From the NCBI RefSeq assembly GCF_003315515.1, contig NZ_QNRY01000002.1, positions 62,001-126,000 of the forward strand: a stretch of 64,000 bases of DNA. The letters are read 5' to 3'. Shown here in pieces: positions 27,008 through 37,572 of this stretch (within the stretch, counting starts at the first letter, position 1; every line of letters starts with the position of its first letter). Source of the stretch: Brenneria salicis ATCC 15712 = DSM 30166. GTDB taxonomy: Bacteria > Pseudomonadota > Gammaproteobacteria > Enterobacterales > Enterobacteriaceae. Under the pieces are notes generated by a model. The model saw only the letters and a program-made list of their open reading frames with translations, ran no database searches and had not been told where the DNA came from. Made by a program: the position numbers and the translations under genes.

Positions 27008-27153
27008 TACCCATTCCAGTCGTGATGTAAAGGTTGCAAACTTCTTCTTCATTTTTGATCGCGCTTCGCAGGTATGACAGAGACTTTTCTCATGCTAAGA
27101 TTGATCGTTTAGACTTAGAAAATAAATCTATCGATTCATCAGGAGACTCGAGC

Positions 27154-27693
27154 ATGGCCAGCAGAGGCGTTAATAAAGTGATTCTTGTCGGACATCTGGG
27201 ACAAGACCCGGAAGTTCGCTATATGCCGAATGGCGGTGCGGTTGCCAACATCACGCTGGCCACGTCCGAAAGCTGGCGTGATAAGCAGACCGGCGAGCAG
27301 AAAGAAAAAACCGAATGGCACCGTGTCGTACTGTTCGGCAAACTGGCGGAAGTCGCGGGCGAATACCTGCGCAAAGGCTCTCAGGTTTATATTGAAGGCT
27401 CGCTGCAAACCCGCAAATGGACCGATCAGGCCGGGGCAGACCGCTACACCACCGAAATCGTGGTCAATGTCGGCGGCACCATGCAAATGCTGGGCGGACG
27501 TCAGAGCGGTGCTGGCAACGCACCGGCGGGCGGCGGCCAGCAACAGGGCGGTTGGGGCCAGCCACAGCAACCACAGGGCGGCACCCCATTTAGCGGCGGC
27601 GCTCAACCCCAGCAGCCACGTCCGGCGCAGAATAATACGCCAGCGCAAAGCAATGAACCGCCAATGGATTTTGATGACGATATTCCGTTCTAA
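27154..27693 (+). CDS. ssb: Single-stranded DNA-binding protein
   Basis: This 179-residue SSB has an N-terminal OB fold ([22 protein letters not shown]; residues 1-112), a Gly/Gln/Pro-rich linker and the acidic tip MDFDDDIPF that recruits replication and repair partners. The frame extends upstream to 27034, but the start at 27154 matches the family N-terminus and has a CAGGAG site upstream. It is divergent from uvrA behind a shared LexA box, and a strong terminator follows. Confidence 0.98.
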   Translation: MASRGVNKVILVGHLGQDPEVRYMPNGGAVANITLATSESWRDKQTGEQKEKTEWHRVVLFGKLAEVAGEYLRKGSQVYIEGSLQTRKWTDQAGADRYTTEIVVNVGGTMQMLGGRQSGAGNAPAGGGQQQGGWGQPQQPQGGTPFSGGAQPQQPRPAQNNTPAQSNEPPMDFDDDIPF

Positions 27694-27725
27694 TTATCTG
27701 TTTTAAAAGAAATATAACGTTTTTC

Positions 27726-27753
27726 CGCCAAGCCCCGTTTACGGGGCTTGGCG
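27726..27753 (+). terminator. Terminator of ssb
   Basis: A 13-bp perfect stem (27726-27738 with 27741-27753) lies 33 bp after the ssb stop and is followed by TTT. Confidence 0.85.
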
Positions 27754-27878
27754 TTTGATGCCTGACAACACTCCCCACCATCGTCATTTGCACGCCGCCA
27801 ACCTTTATCCACTTGACAAACCTTTCTGACCGCCAATTTCGGACAGTTGTCACACTTTGTCCAATTTTCAGTAATGCA

Positions 27879-27897
27879 GATGAATATGATTCGTATT
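27879..27897. promoter_or_regulatory. Possible Fur box
   Basis: GATGAATATGATTCGTATT matches 11 of 19 positions of the Fur consensus and lies 28 bp before the TonB-dependent receptor start, where iron control is expected. Confidence 0.4.
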
Positions 27898-27924
27898 TAA
27901 TGAATTCCAAGAGAGATACCTATC

Positions 27925-29871
27925 ATGCAATCCCGTTTTCACAAACGCCCGCTGGCCGTCATCATCAAATTGGCGCTGGCGCTCCCGTTGAGTTTCTATG
28001 CCTACGCAGACGATCAGGCCGGCGATACGCTGGTGGTAACCGCTTCCGGGTTTGAGCAAAATCAGGAAGACGCCCCGGCCTCCATCACCGTGATCAAAGG
28101 TGAAGAACTGCGTAAACGTTCGATACAAAATCTGGGGGATGCGGTTCGCAACGTGGAAGGCGTGGTGGTGAATGGCGGCGCCAACGAAACGGATATCTCC
28201 ATCCGCGGCATGCCGGGCGACTACACGTTGCTGATGGTGGACGGCAAGCGCCAGAGCGGACGCGATTCCCGCGTCAATGGCAATTCCGGGTATGAACAAA
28301 GTTTTGTCCCGCCAGCCGCCGCCATTGAACGTATCGAAGTGATCCGCGGCCCGATGTCGTCGCTGTACGGTTCGGACGCCATTGGCGGCGTAATTAATAT
28401 CATCACGCGGAAAGTGTCGCGAGAATGGGGCGGTTCCGTTTCCTATGATTATTCGGCGCGCCAGCACAGCGATCAGGGCAACGCCAGCCAGACGCAATTT
28501 TATCTCAACGGCCCAATCGTTGAAGACTTCGTGGGCCTGCAACTGTGGGGCCGCTATCTGGATCGTCAGGCTGATGATGATGTCCAAACGACCAATGGTT
28601 TCACCAAAGCCGACCACCGGGATTTGACTGGCCGACTGGCCTTTACCCCAACGGAAAATCACGACATTTTGCTGGAAGCTGGCGCCACGCGTTTGAAAAA
28701 CGGCGAAGGCACCAGCCCCAACTGGGCCACCCGCGAACAAAAGAACAATCGCGATCACTGGTCGGTATCGCATGAAGGACGCTGGCGTTGGGCCACTTCG
28801 AATGTGTCATTGTCGCAGGAAAAAACCAGCCGCGAAGGTGTCGCCACCGCCAGCCAAGCCGACGTTCTGGGGCGCAAACCTGAAATCAAGAACACGGTAT
28901 TTGATGCCAAACTGGTCGCGCCGACCGACTATCATATCGTATCCACCGGGGTGCAATGGAATCAAAGCACGCTGCATGACTGGAACCAGGGGGTGGGCGA
29001 TCAGAGAAATTACAAATTCCAGGTCATTCAAAAGGCGCTGTTTGCCGAAGACGAATGGCGGCTCACCGACAGTTTTGCCCTGACCACCGGTCTGCGTCTG
29101 GATAACCATGAGCAGTACGGCAATCATTTCAACCCCCGCCTCTACGGCGTCTGGCATGTGAATGACGAATGGACCTTCAAGGGCGGCGTCGCCCGCGGCT
29201 TTAAAGCGCCGGAACTGCGTGCGGTGATCGATGATTACGCGGTGCTGCGTCGTAACCGGTTCGTCATGTTCGGCAATGCCGATCTGAAGCCGGAAACCAG
29301 CACCAACTACGAGCTATCCACGCGCTGGTCCAACCGCGACAACTTATCTGCCGGAGCGACCTTGTTCTACAACGACTTCAGGGACAAGCTTTCCACGCGC
29401 ACCACGGATGAACGCTGGAACAACTTCATCATCATGGAACGAATCAATGTCGATAAAGCGGTCATCAGAGGGGTGGAACTGAACGGCGGCTGGCAGATTA
29501 CGCCCGCCTTGTCTCTGAAAGGTAACTTCACTTATACCGACTCAGAACAGAAAAGCGGTCCTAATGCGGGCGCGCCGCTGGCACTGACGCCGAAGCAAAA
29601 AGCCAACCTGCGCACCGAGTTGAATGTAACCGAGAAAGCGCAACTGTGGGCTGCCGCCAACTATTACGGCAAAGAATTCGGCAATACGATCAGCGCGGAA
29701 CCGTCTCCCGGTTACACCACAGCGGATATCGGCGCGTCTTACCAGCTGACCCGTACGGTGGCGCTTAACGGCGCGGTTTACAATCTGAACGACAAGCGTC
29801 TGGATGATGAAACCTACGGCACGGTCAATTACGGTCGTACTTTCTGGTTCGGCACCAACATCACGTTCTAA
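27925..29871 (+). CDS. TonB-dependent outer-membrane receptor, CirA-like (catecholate siderophore)
   Basis: This 648-residue protein has a signal peptide (cleavage near YAYA-D, residues about 27-28), a TonB box DTLVVTA just after it, a plug domain (DAPASITVIKGEEL, IRGMPGDYTLLMVDGK, IEVIRGPMSSLYGSDAIGGVINIITRK) and a 22-strand barrel ending in an aromatic residue (NITF). It aligns with CirA/IrgA-type receptors for catecholate iron complexes, which also serve as colicin receptors. Its stop overlaps by 4 bp the convergent sensor kinase end. The ligand is inferred from family resemblance. Confidence 0.92.
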   Translation: MQSRFHKRPLAVIIKLALALPLSFYAYADDQAGDTLVVTASGFEQNQEDAPASITVIKGEELRKRSIQNLGDAVRNVEGVVVNGGANETDISIRGMPGDYTLLMVDGKRQSGRDSRVNGNSGYEQSFVPPAAAIERIEVIRGPMSSLYGSDAIGGVINIITRKVSREWGGSVSYDYSARQHSDQGNASQTQFYLNGPIVEDFVGLQLWGRYLDRQADDDVQTTNGFTKADHRDLTGRLAFTPTENHDILLEAGATRLKNGEGTSPNWATREQKNNRDHWSVSHEGRWRWATSNVSLSQEKTSREGVATASQADVLGRKPEIKNTVFDAKLVAPTDYHIVSTGVQWNQSTLHDWNQGVGDQRNYKFQVIQKALFAEDEWRLTDSFALTTGLRLDNHEQYGNHFNPRLYGVWHVNDEWTFKGGVARGFKAPELRAVIDDYAVLRRNRFVMFGNADLKPETSTNYELSTRWSNRDNLSAGATLFYNDFRDKLSTRTTDERWNNFIIMERINVDKAVIRGVELNGGWQITPALSLKGNFTYTDSEQKSGPNAGAPLALTPKQKANLRTELNVTEKAQLWAAANYYGKEFGNTISAEPSPGYTTADIGASYQLTRTVALNGAVYNLNDKRLDDETYGTVNYGRTFWFGTNITF

Positions 29872-31238
29872 TCCAGCGGTAGCCACACCACCGCACACAA
29901 TCCGGCAGGCGGACGATTCTCCAGAATCAGTTCGCCGCCGTGAGCATGAATACAGGCGCGGGCGATAGATAGCCCCAATCCGACCCCCGCGCCGATTTCA
30001 CCGTCCTCGCGCCCGCGATGTTGCGCCAGTTGAACAAAAGGCTCGAACGCCTGTTCCAGACAGACCGGATCAATGCCTTTACCGTGATCCAGTATCTCAA
30101 TGCGAATATTATCCCCTTCACGCCACAGACTGAGGGCGGCATCCCCGCCGTGCACGATCGCATTGTCGATCAAATTACCCAGGGCGCGCTTGAGCGCCAA
30201 GGGCCGGCAGCGGATCATCATCGGTTCGGCGCCTACCCAGTTCACCGGGTGTCCCAAATTACGGTAGCGCTTTGCTAAATCGTCGAGCACCGCGCTAATC
30301 GACAGGCTGCTCGTTGGCTCCTGCATGGCGTCGCCGCGCACGAAGTTAAGGGTTTCATTCACCATCGCGCTTAACTCCGCCAGGCTTTCCAACATATCGT
30401 CGCGGGCGGCGCCATCCTCCAGCAGTTCCACCTGCAACCGCAGTTCGGTAATAGGCGTGTTCAGATCATGGCTGACGGCGGCCAACATGCGGGTTCTACC
30501 CTCAATATGACGGACGATGCGCTCTTGCATCACATTGAATGCCTGCGTTAGTTCACGCGCTTCCTACGGCCCGGACAGCGGCAACGGCGCGATCCATTCT
30601 CCCCGGCTGATGCGATCCGTGGCGTTGGCCAGCGTCTTAACCGGGTGAACCACGCGCCGCATAAAGAACACCACTATCAGCAAAACCGGCACGCTGGTCA
30701 CTGGCAGCGAATACGATAACAGGCGGCTCCATTCATATGCCTGAATCGGGTGCTGCAACCCATTGAGATATCGTCCGTCCGGTAGCCGGATGCTGGTGCG
30801 AAGTCGCAGCGGCTCCCAGCGGGCGATGCTGAAAAAATTCCCGCGCGCCAGTCCGCCATCGGTACGTTCAAGCTGCATCACAATGGATGCATCCTGCGCT
30901 ATCGGGGGAAGAGAAGCCAATTCCGCGGCCAATCGACGCTCCTCGGACTTCATATCAAACGAGCTGACATCGGGTTGGGCGGCGATCCAGAAGCGGGTAT
31001 CGCTGGCATTCATGGAACCCAGTAGTTGCCCGGCGTCCGTCCCTGACAGACTTTCCGCCGCTTGATAGGCAATCGTCAAACGCTCAAGCGCCAGCGTGCG
31101 CGATACCGGGTGGAGCAGCGCGCCTGTCAATTGAATGCAGGCGATGGCGATAACGTTAGACACCACCAGCGCCAGCACCAACAATAACGCCAACTGGTTG
31201 GCCATCCGTCTGGGAAAACATTGAGTGATACACTTCAT
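29868..31238 (-). pseudogene. Sensor histidine kinase interrupted by one in-frame amber codon
   Basis: The minus-strand frame from 31238 to 29868 encodes a complete 456-position kinase in one frame, except for TAG at 30564-30566 (position 225). Before it are two membrane segments (about 14-37 and 174-195), a periplasmic sensor domain and the start of the HAMP linker (RVVHPVKTLANATDRISRGEW). After it the same frame gives the rest of HAMP, the H-box VSHDLNTPITELRLQ with phosphoacceptor H257, N-box NLIDNAIVHGG and the ATP lid GAGVGLGLSIARACIHAHGG. An internal GTG (30533) could start only the cytoplasmic half. The gene overlaps the response regulator by 4 bp. Either it is a fresh nonsense mutation or the codon is read through. 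Confidence 0.85.
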
Positions 31239-31984
31239 GCCGACTGGATGCTCACATCGGCAGCCAGAAGATAGCCGCTGCCCCAGACCGTAATCAATAA
31301 TTCCTGATCGCGCAGGAAATGAGAGAGCTTGCTGCGCAGGCGGCTGACTTGCCGATCGATCGCCCTATCGAACACATCGCCCTTGCGAACACACAAATCG
31401 ATCAACCGATCCCGGCTTAACACACAATGCGGGTGTTGCAGAAAGGCGCTCAGCAAACGCCCTTCCATGGTGCTCAATTGCACGGCGGCGCCCTCGTCGT
31501 CGCTGAGCATACCGATCGCCGGTACGAAATGCAGACCGGAAAAATGGTAAGTCACCCGCTCATTGCGCGTATCAGCATGCGAAGGATCAACGTGCTGCCG
31601 TGCGCTGCGGCGCAGAACGCTATGGATACGGGCGACCAGTTCTCTGGGTTCGAACGGCTTAACCACATAATCATCAGCCCCCAGATCCAGCCCCCGAATG
31701 CGATCATCCGCGTCGCCGCGCGCGGTCAACAGAATGACCGGGGTTTTGGTGCGCCGGTGAAGCTGATGGCACAGCGTCATGCCGTCGCCATCGGGTAACA
31801 TGACATCCAGAATGACGATATCAAACGGTTGGTTTTTCAACATTAGCCACATCCCCGCCGCATTCTCGGCCGTGCGGACATCAAACGCCTGGCGGCGCAA
31901 GTAAACCGCGAGGGGATCACGGATCTTACGCTGGTCATCCACAACCAATACGCGCGGCATCGCGGCAACCTGAGCGGTGTTCAT
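31235..31984 (-). CDS. OmpR-family response regulator
   Basis: This 249-residue regulator has a receiver domain (VLVVDDQRKIRDPLAVY, phospho-aspartate in VILDVMLPDGDG, LTARGD, DYVVKPFEPRELVARI) and a C-terminal winged helix (LSTMEGRLLSAFLQHPHCVLSRDRLIDL ... RAIDRQVSRLRSKL). The ATG at 31984 has an AGGAAGG site and is preferred to the longer frame at 32029. Its stop overlaps the kinase start (ATGA). The adjacent TonB-dependent receptor suggests siderophore-responsive control similar to PfeR-PfeS-PfeA of Pseudomonas. Confidence 0.93.
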   Translation of the reverse strand: MNTAQVAAMPRVLVVDDQRKIRDPLAVYLRRQAFDVRTAENAAGMWLMLKNQPFDIVILDVMLPDGDGMTLCHQLHRRTKTPVILLTARGDADDRIRGLDLGADDYVVKPFEPRELVARIHSVLRRSARQHVDPSHADTRNERVTYHFSGLHFVPAIGMLSDDEGAAVQLSTMEGRLLSAFLQHPHCVLSRDRLIDLCVRKGDVFDRAIDRQVSRLRSKLSHFLRDQELLITVWGSGYLLAADVSIQSA

Positions 31985-32294
31985 TAACCTTCCTGCATCG
32001 TGAAATCTACCGGGTATCATACCTTTCATTTCCGGTCATACTACGCCAACCCCTATGTTCTCAGGCAACCATTTATTGATTCTGTTTTTTCTTTTCATGT
32101 CGCTTCGCAATTTTTCCTTCGCGCCTGTCGTTCGCACAGTGACCGGACTGTCGGATGAAGCGATGCAAAAAATGATTGCATCCGGTGACGCACGCCGGCA
32201 ACCTGGCGGATAACAGGGGTTCTTCCCGCCAGAACCGGCGTCTCTTGCTACGCGTTACCCTCGCGCCTTACGTGCTGAGCCGATAGGCGCTGAT
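31985..32294. other. Gap between the response regulator and yacL
   Basis: This 310-bp region holds the regulator promoter and an open frame of 38 codons (32097-32213, starting MSLRNFSFAP) that resembles nothing recognised. It could be a decayed gene end. In E. coli other genes occupy this side of yacL. Confidence 0.4.
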
Positions 32295-32657
32295 TTAGCG
32301 TTGCTGGACAAACTCACGATATTTCGCCACAAGCCGCAGAAAATCCTCCAGGCCGCACAGAGACAGGCTTTCTTCATCGTAGTAACGCATGCCTTCTTCC
32401 ATTTCATCTACCGTAAATTCAAGCTGATTCGCCTGAATCATCACTTCTTCATCATCCAGCAGCAACGTGTATTCATGTCCGACTTTCCGCCACTGGTGCT
32501 CATTTCCCGCCACCGAACGGGCGGCGGCTTCCACCTCATCCAGCACATCCAACCGGCCTTTTACTTCTTCATTTAGCCAGTGGCCCACGGCTTCATGCCC
32601 CATCGACATTCGTACCATCACCTGCCCGGTAACGTCCCGCAAGAATTCATAGTCCAT
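32295..32657 (-). CDS. yacL: YacL family protein
   Basis: This 120-residue acidic cytosolic protein of unknown function (UPF0231/YacL family) has a start at 32657, [32 protein letters not shown]. The longer frame to 32729 lacks family similarity. It sits directly downstream of acnB on the same strand, as in E. coli, separated by a strong acnB terminator. No motif indicates a biochemical role. Confidence 0.93.
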   Translation of the reverse strand: MDYEFLRDVTGQVMVRMSMGHEAVGHWLNEEVKGRLDVLDEVEAAARSVAGNEHQWRKVGHEYTLLLDDEEVMIQANQLEFTVDEMEEGMRYYDEESLSLCGLEDFLRLVAKYREFVQQR

Positions 32658-32744
32658 GATGCCACCCTCAGTGATATGTCTGTTAGCAGTGTAATGGTCA
32701 TGTCGCATTACCACAGTGACAGTTCGCAAACTTGGCTCAAAAAA

Positions 32745-32766
32745 AGGGAGGCCCGATGGCCTCCCT
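32745..32766 (-). terminator. Terminator of acnB
   Basis: A 9-bp perfect stem (32745-32753 with 32758-32766) with a CGAT loop is followed on the minus strand by a run of seven T. It lies 22 bp past the acnB stop. Confidence 0.88.
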
Positions 32767-32787
32767 GAAACGGTGAACTATAGCGAT

Positions 32788-35385
32788 TTAGACGGTTGTC
32801 TGGAAGATCACGCCATCCGCTTTTTCCGTATATTGACCCAGACGATCAAAATTCAGATAGCGGTAAGTGTCTTGCGCGGTTTTATCGACCTGAGCCATGT
32901 AGGTCTGGTATTCATCCGCGGTCGGCAGACGACCCAATAGCGACGCCACGGCCGCCAGTTCAGCGGAAGCCAGATAAACATTGGCGCCCGTTCCCAGACG
33001 GTTCGGGAAATTACGCGTGGAGGTGGAAACCACCGTCGCGCCATCGGCCACTCGCGCCTGGTTGCCCATGCACAGTGAACAACCTGGGATTTCAATCCGT
33101 GCGCCGCTCTTGCCGAACACGCTGTAATATCCCTCTTCCGTCAGTTGGGCCGCATCCATTTTAGTCGGCGGCGCAACCCACAAACGCGTCGGCAACTGAC
33201 CTTTGTGGCTATCCAGCAGCTTACCGGCCGCACGGAAGTGACCGATGTTAGTCATACAGGAACCGATAAAGACTTCATCGATCTTCTCGCCCTGTACGTC
33301 AGACAACCAACGGGCATCGTCAGGATCGTTCGGCGCACACAGGATCGGCTCGTTAATTTCAGCCAGATCGATGTCGATAACGGCGGCATATTCCGCATCG
33401 GCATCCGCTTCCAGCAGTCGCGGATCCGCCAGCCATTTTTGCATTCCCTGAATACGGCGCTCCAGCGTGCGCCGATCGCCGTAACCTTCCGAGATCATCC
33501 ATTTCAACAGCACGATGTTGGAATTCAGATACTCGATAATCGGCGCTTTATCCAGCTTGATGGTACAGCCCGCGGCGGAACGCTCCGCCGAGGCATCCGT
33601 CAATTCAAACGCCTGCTCGACCTTCAAATCCGGCAAACCTTCAATTTCCAGGATCCGGCCGGAGAAAATGTTTTTCTTACCCTTTTTCTCAACGGTCAGC
33701 AAACCTTGCCTGATGGCGTAGAGCGGAATGGCATGAACCAGGTCGCGCAGTGTGATCCCCGGCTGCATTTTGCCTTTGAAGCGCACCAGTACCGATTCCG
33801 GCATATCCAGCGGCATCACGCCGGTAGCGGCGGCAAACGCCACCAGCCCGGAGCCCGCCGGGAAAGAAATACCGATCGGGAAACGGGTATGGGAATCGCC
33901 CCCCGTACCCACGGTATCCGGCAGCAGCATACGGTTCAGCCAGGAGTGAATAACGCCATCGCCCGGACGCAGGGAAACCCCGCCACGGTTCATAATGAAA
34001 TCAGGCAAGGTATGGTGGGTGGTCACGTCCACCGGCTTCGGATACGCCGCCGTATGACAGAAAGATTGCATCACCAGATCAGCGGAGAAACCCAGGCAAG
34101 CCAGATCTTTCAGTTCATCACGCGTCATCGGCCCGGTGGTGTCCTGCGATCCCACGGAGGTCATCTTCGGCTCACAGTATTCGTTAGGGCGAATACCGGC
34201 GACGCCACAGGCGCGGCCCACCATTTTCTGCGCCAGCGAGAAGCCTTTGCTGCTTGCCGCCACCGCTTTGGAAACGCGGAATAGGTCACTGGGCGGCAGC
34301 CCCAGAGAATCGCGGGCTTTGGAGGTTAGCCCACGGCCAATGATCAACGGGATACGACCGCCCGCGCGTACTTCATCAAGCAATACGTCAGTTTTCAGTT
34401 CAAATTTTGCCAGCACTTCGTTGGTGTCATGACGGCAAACTTCGCCCCGATACGGGTAGATATCAATCACATCTCCCATATTCAGATCGTTGACATCCAC
34501 TTCGATCGGCAACGCACCGGCATCTTCCATGGTGTTAAAGAAGATTGGCGCGATTTTACCGCCCAGCACCACGCCGCCGCCGCGTTTGTTAGGTACATGA
34601 GGAATATCGTCCCCCATAAACCACAGTACGGAGTTGGTGGCGGATTTACGTGAAGATCCGGTGCCGACCACATCCCCAACGTAAGCCAGCGGGAAACCTT
34701 TTTTATTCAGTTCTTCAATTTGTTTGATTGGACCGACCACGCCCGGCTGATCGGGTTCAATGCCTTCGCGGGCATTTTTCAGCATCGCCAGCGCATGCAG
34801 CGGAATATCAGGGCGCGACCAGGCATCCGGCGCAGGCGACAGGTCATCGGTGTTGGTTTCGCCGGTCACTTTAAATACGGTTACGGTAATCTTTTCCGCT
34901 AGTTTGGGGCGGGACTGGAACCACTCGGCATCCGCCCAGGATTGGATAACCTGTCTGGCATAATCGTTACCCGCTTTGGCTTTCTCTTCCACATCATAAA
35001 AATTGTCGAACATCAGCAAGGTATGAGACAGGGCTTTGGCGGCAATCGGCGCCAGCGCGTCATTATCCAGCGCTTCAATCAATGGATGGATGTTGTAACC
35101 ACCCTGCATGGTGCCGAGCAACTCAACGGCGTTCTCAGGCGTTATCAGAGGAGAAGCGGCCTCGCCTTTTGCAATGGCGGCCAGAAAACCCGCCTTCACA
35201 TACGCGGCTTCATCGACGCCAGGGGGAACACGATTGGTCAACAGATCCAACAAAACGTCTTCTTCACCTGCGGGTGGGTGCTTTAGTGACTCAACCAACG
35301 CTGCCATCTGTGCGGCATCCAACGGCTTGGGAACAATCCCCTGTGCAGCCCGGTCGGCTACGTGCTTACGATATTCTTCTGGCAC
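32788..35385 (-). CDS. acnB: Aconitate hydratase B
   Basis: This is the main TCA-cycle aconitase (citrate to isocitrate), which also hydrates 2-methyl-cis-aconitate. The cluster cysteines are in [10 protein letters not shown] and [12 protein letters not shown] start at 35385 is chosen over the ATG at 35451: GAGGAG lies 6 bases before it, it aligns with the E. coli N-terminus (x-x-EEYRKHV), and it gives 865 residues, the exact E. coli length. The N-terminal 22 residues of the longer frame are unrelated, low-complexity and acidic. Confidence 0.97.
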   Translation of the reverse strand: MPEEYRKHVADRAAQGIVPKPLDAAQMAALVESLKHPPAGEEDVLLDLLTNRVPPGVDEAAYVKAGFLAAIAKGEAASPLITPENAVELLGTMQGGYNIHPLIEALDNDALAPIAAKALSHTLLMFDNFYDVEEKAKAGNDYARQVIQSWADAEWFQSRPKLAEKITVTVFKVTGETNTDDLSPAPDAWSRPDIPLHALAMLKNAREGIEPDQPGVVGPIKQIEELNKKGFPLAYVGDVVGTGSSRKSATNSVLWFMGDDIPHVPNKRGGGVVLGGKIAPIFFNTMEDAGALPIEVDVNDLNMGDVIDIYPYRGEVCRHDTNEVLAKFELKTDVLLDEVRAGGRIPLIIGRGLTSKARDSLGLPPSDLFRVSKAVAASSKGFSLAQKMVGRACGVAGIRPNEYCEPKMTSVGSQDTTGPMTRDELKDLACLGFSADLVMQSFCHTAAYPKPVDVTTHHTLPDFIMNRGGVSLRPGDGVIHSWLNRMLLPDTVGTGGDSHTRFPIGISFPAGSGLVAFAAATGVMPLDMPESVLVRFKGKMQPGITLRDLVHAIPLYAIRQGLLTVEKKGKKNIFSGRILEIEGLPDLKVEQAFELTDASAERSAAGCTIKLDKAPIIEYLNSNIVLLKWMISEGYGDRRTLERRIQGMQKWLADPRLLEADADAEYAAVIDIDLAEINEPILCAPNDPDDARWLSDVQGEKIDEVFIGSCMTNIGHFRAAGKLLDSHKGQLPTRLWVAPPTKMDAAQLTEEGYYSVFGKSGARIEIPGCSLCMGNQARVADGATVVSTSTRNFPNRLGTGANVYLASAELAAVASLLGRLPTADEYQTYMAQVDKTAQDTYRYLNFDRLGQYTEKADGVIFQTTV

Positions 35386-35777
35386 GACTTTCTCCTCGCT
35401 CTCATTGTCTTCGTTATGCCCGGCGCTCTTGTTCCCGCTCTCGATGTCCATGCCTGGTGTAAGCGTGTGGATGTAAGGTAATAGAGTGCCCGGTCCAGCC
35501 TCGTCAGCATATCAGGATTTGAATCAATTGTTAATTCGTTCACATAATAGCAACATTAAATACGTTTAACCGCTTCATAATCACGACGGATCGTCGCCGA
35601 CGCGAAGCAGAATAACATTGTCAGGCCCCCATCTTTCCACAACTTTCTGGCTTTGGCGAATCGGGTATTGCGCTGCACATATCATTACCACGCTCATAAT
35701 AAATCAGTATGCAAATAATCGCTCCGACTGCCGATAGGCTGTTAATAGCTAAAATAATATTGACACCGGGAGTCACT
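35386..35777. other. Divergent control region between acnB and the chemoreceptor
   Basis: This 392-bp gap holds the acnB promoter and leader on one side and a flagellar sigma-28-like promoter on the other. No gene is supported. Confidence 0.5.
35712..35737 (+). promoter_or_regulatory. Candidate FliA (sigma-28) promoter of the chemoreceptor gene
   Basis: CAAA-N14-GCCGATAG resembles TAAA-N15-GCCGATAA, with 7 of 8 bases in the -10 element. It lies 40 bp before the ATG of a methyl-accepting chemotaxis protein. Confidence 0.55.
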
Positions 35778-37403
35778 ATGTCTTTTTTGCGAAATATCAC
35801 CATCAGGAAAGTATTGTTGATTATTCTCAGCCTTTTTCTGCTGTTATGGGGGGGCGTTTCATGGTTCACCTTATCCTCACTTAATCAGGCGACACATTTC
35901 CTGACCGTCGGTAATACACAGGTAGAAGCATTAAATACTCTGACCGATGGCAATAATCAGGCGTTGCGCGCCGCCATCCGCCTCAATCAGGCCATGACGC
36001 TGATGCAAAGCGGTAAGTTGGACGACATTGACGTCACGGTTTCCTCAGCGGTCGATGCACTAAAAAGCAGCCAGACCAACCTTGAAAAATTCAAACAACA
36101 AACGCACCCGCAGATTGATCAACAGGTCGTGGATAGCGTGATCGCTTCCTGGAGCAAGCTGATCGAACAGGGATTACAGCCCATGCTGGGCACCCTGCAA
36201 GAAAAACGCTTTGCCGAGTACCGTCGTTTATTCCGTGATGATTTTCAGTCGTTGAATGAATCGTTTATCACCGAGTTGAACCGTTATCAGACCTTGTCCG
36301 CGGATAACCATACGCTGCAACAGATCTATGCGCTGGTCGACTGGTGTAAAAAAATCCTGATTGCCGCCATGATCGCGGGCGCCCTCATCCTCCTGCTGAC
36401 CGACCGTTATCTGTCAAACTTTGTAGTCAAACCCCTGACGTCGATTAAAGCGCATTTCCGCACGCTGGCGGAGGGACGGCTTGATCGGGCGCTGGAAAAT
36501 TTTGGTCGCAATGATGCAGGTCAGTTGATCCCCTATCTGCAAGAGATGCAGGAAAGCCTGAAAACAACGGTTGCCACCATCCGCGACAGCGCCCATTCCA
36601 TTTATCAGGGAACGGCAGAGATCAGCGCGGGCAACAACGACCTTTCTTCCCGCACGGAGCAACAGGCTTCGGCATTGCAACAGACCGCCGCCAGCATGGA
36701 ACAGTTGGGTATTACGGTGAAACATAATGCCGATAACGTTCATCAGGCCACAAGGCTGGCGGAGAATGCCGCCACCGTCGTCAAACAAGGCTGGGAAATG
36801 GAGCGGGAACTTGGCGTCATTATGCAAAGCATCGCCACCAGTTCACACAAAATCACCGAAATCACCGGCATGATCAACAGTATTGCCTTTCAGACCAATA
36901 TTCTGGCGTTGAACGCCGCCGTAGAAGCGGCGCGCGCGGGTGAGCAAGGGCGCGGCTTCGCGGTCGTCGCGGGCGAAGTTCGTAATCTGGCGCAAAAAAG
37001 CGCTCAGGCGGCGAAAGAAATCGAAGGGCTGATTGCGGAATCCGTTGAACGCGTTGACGCCGGCTCCAAACAAGTGGTGCGAACCGGCGAAGTGATGGAC
37101 GGCGTGATTACCTCTATCCGGCAGGTAAACGATCTGATAGGCGAGATTGCCTCGGCTTCCGACGAACAGGCGCAGGGGATCAGTCAGGTCAGTCAGGCGG
37201 TGACGGAGATGGACAGCGTCACGCAACAGAACGCCGCACTGGTGGAGCAATCCGCGGCGGCGGCGGCATCGCTGGAAGAGCAGGCGCGTCAGCTTACCCA
37301 GGCGGCGGCCATCTTTCAACTGGAACAGCAGGAGCGACAGGAAGACCCCAGCGCCTTCACGCAGCGGGCGCCGCAGTTGGCAATGCTTGAAGCTGCATCC
37401 TGA
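35778..37403 (+). CDS. Methyl-accepting chemotaxis protein
   Basis: This 541-residue receptor has TM1 at about 11-31, a four-helix-type periplasmic ligand domain, TM2 near 188-210, HAMP ([22 protein letters not shown]) and a signalling domain with the conserved tip [38 protein letters not shown]. The Tsr/Tar-like architecture lacks the C-terminal NWETF pentapeptide, so adaptation would rely on other receptors. The ATG at 35778 has a GGGAG site and is preferred over 35709. The ligand is unknown. It lies in a two-gene insertion between acnB and lpdA. Confidence 0.94.
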   Translation: MSFLRNITIRKVLLIILSLFLLLWGGVSWFTLSSLNQATHFLTVGNTQVEALNTLTDGNNQALRAAIRLNQAMTLMQSGKLDDIDVTVSSAVDALKSSQTNLEKFKQQTHPQIDQQVVDSVIASWSKLIEQGLQPMLGTLQEKRFAEYRRLFRDDFQSLNESFITELNRYQTLSADNHTLQQIYALVDWCKKILIAAMIAGALILLLTDRYLSNFVVKPLTSIKAHFRTLAEGRLDRALENFGRNDAGQLIPYLQEMQESLKTTVATIRDSAHSIYQGTAEISAGNNDLSSRTEQQASALQQTAASMEQLGITVKHNADNVHQATRLAENAATVVKQGWEMERELGVIMQSIATSSHKITEITGMINSIAFQTNILALNAAVEAARAGEQGRGFAVVAGEVRNLAQKSAQAAKEIEGLIAESVERVDAGSKQVVRTGEVMDGVITSIRQVNDLIGEIASASDEQAQGISQVSQAVTEMDSVTQQNAALVEQSAAAAASLEEQARQLTQAAAIFQLEQQERQEDPSAFTQRAPQLAMLEAAS

Positions 37404-37572
37404 TGTTCTGAATCTTCTCTGCCATTCCCGGCGGGGAAATGCCTACGCCGGGATAGATGAGAAATTGCTGCCGATTTCAGCTATATAACCAAAATAAATA
37501 ATTCATGCCATTTACCCCATCAACCAGGCACAGTAGATTAAGATCTCTTTGTTGCTGACTTCCCTGCTGCTG

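Noticed and set aside
32097-32213. 38-codon frame MSLRNFSFAP... upstream of yacL
   Set aside because: No ribosome site or recognisable family; kept only as a note in the gap entry.
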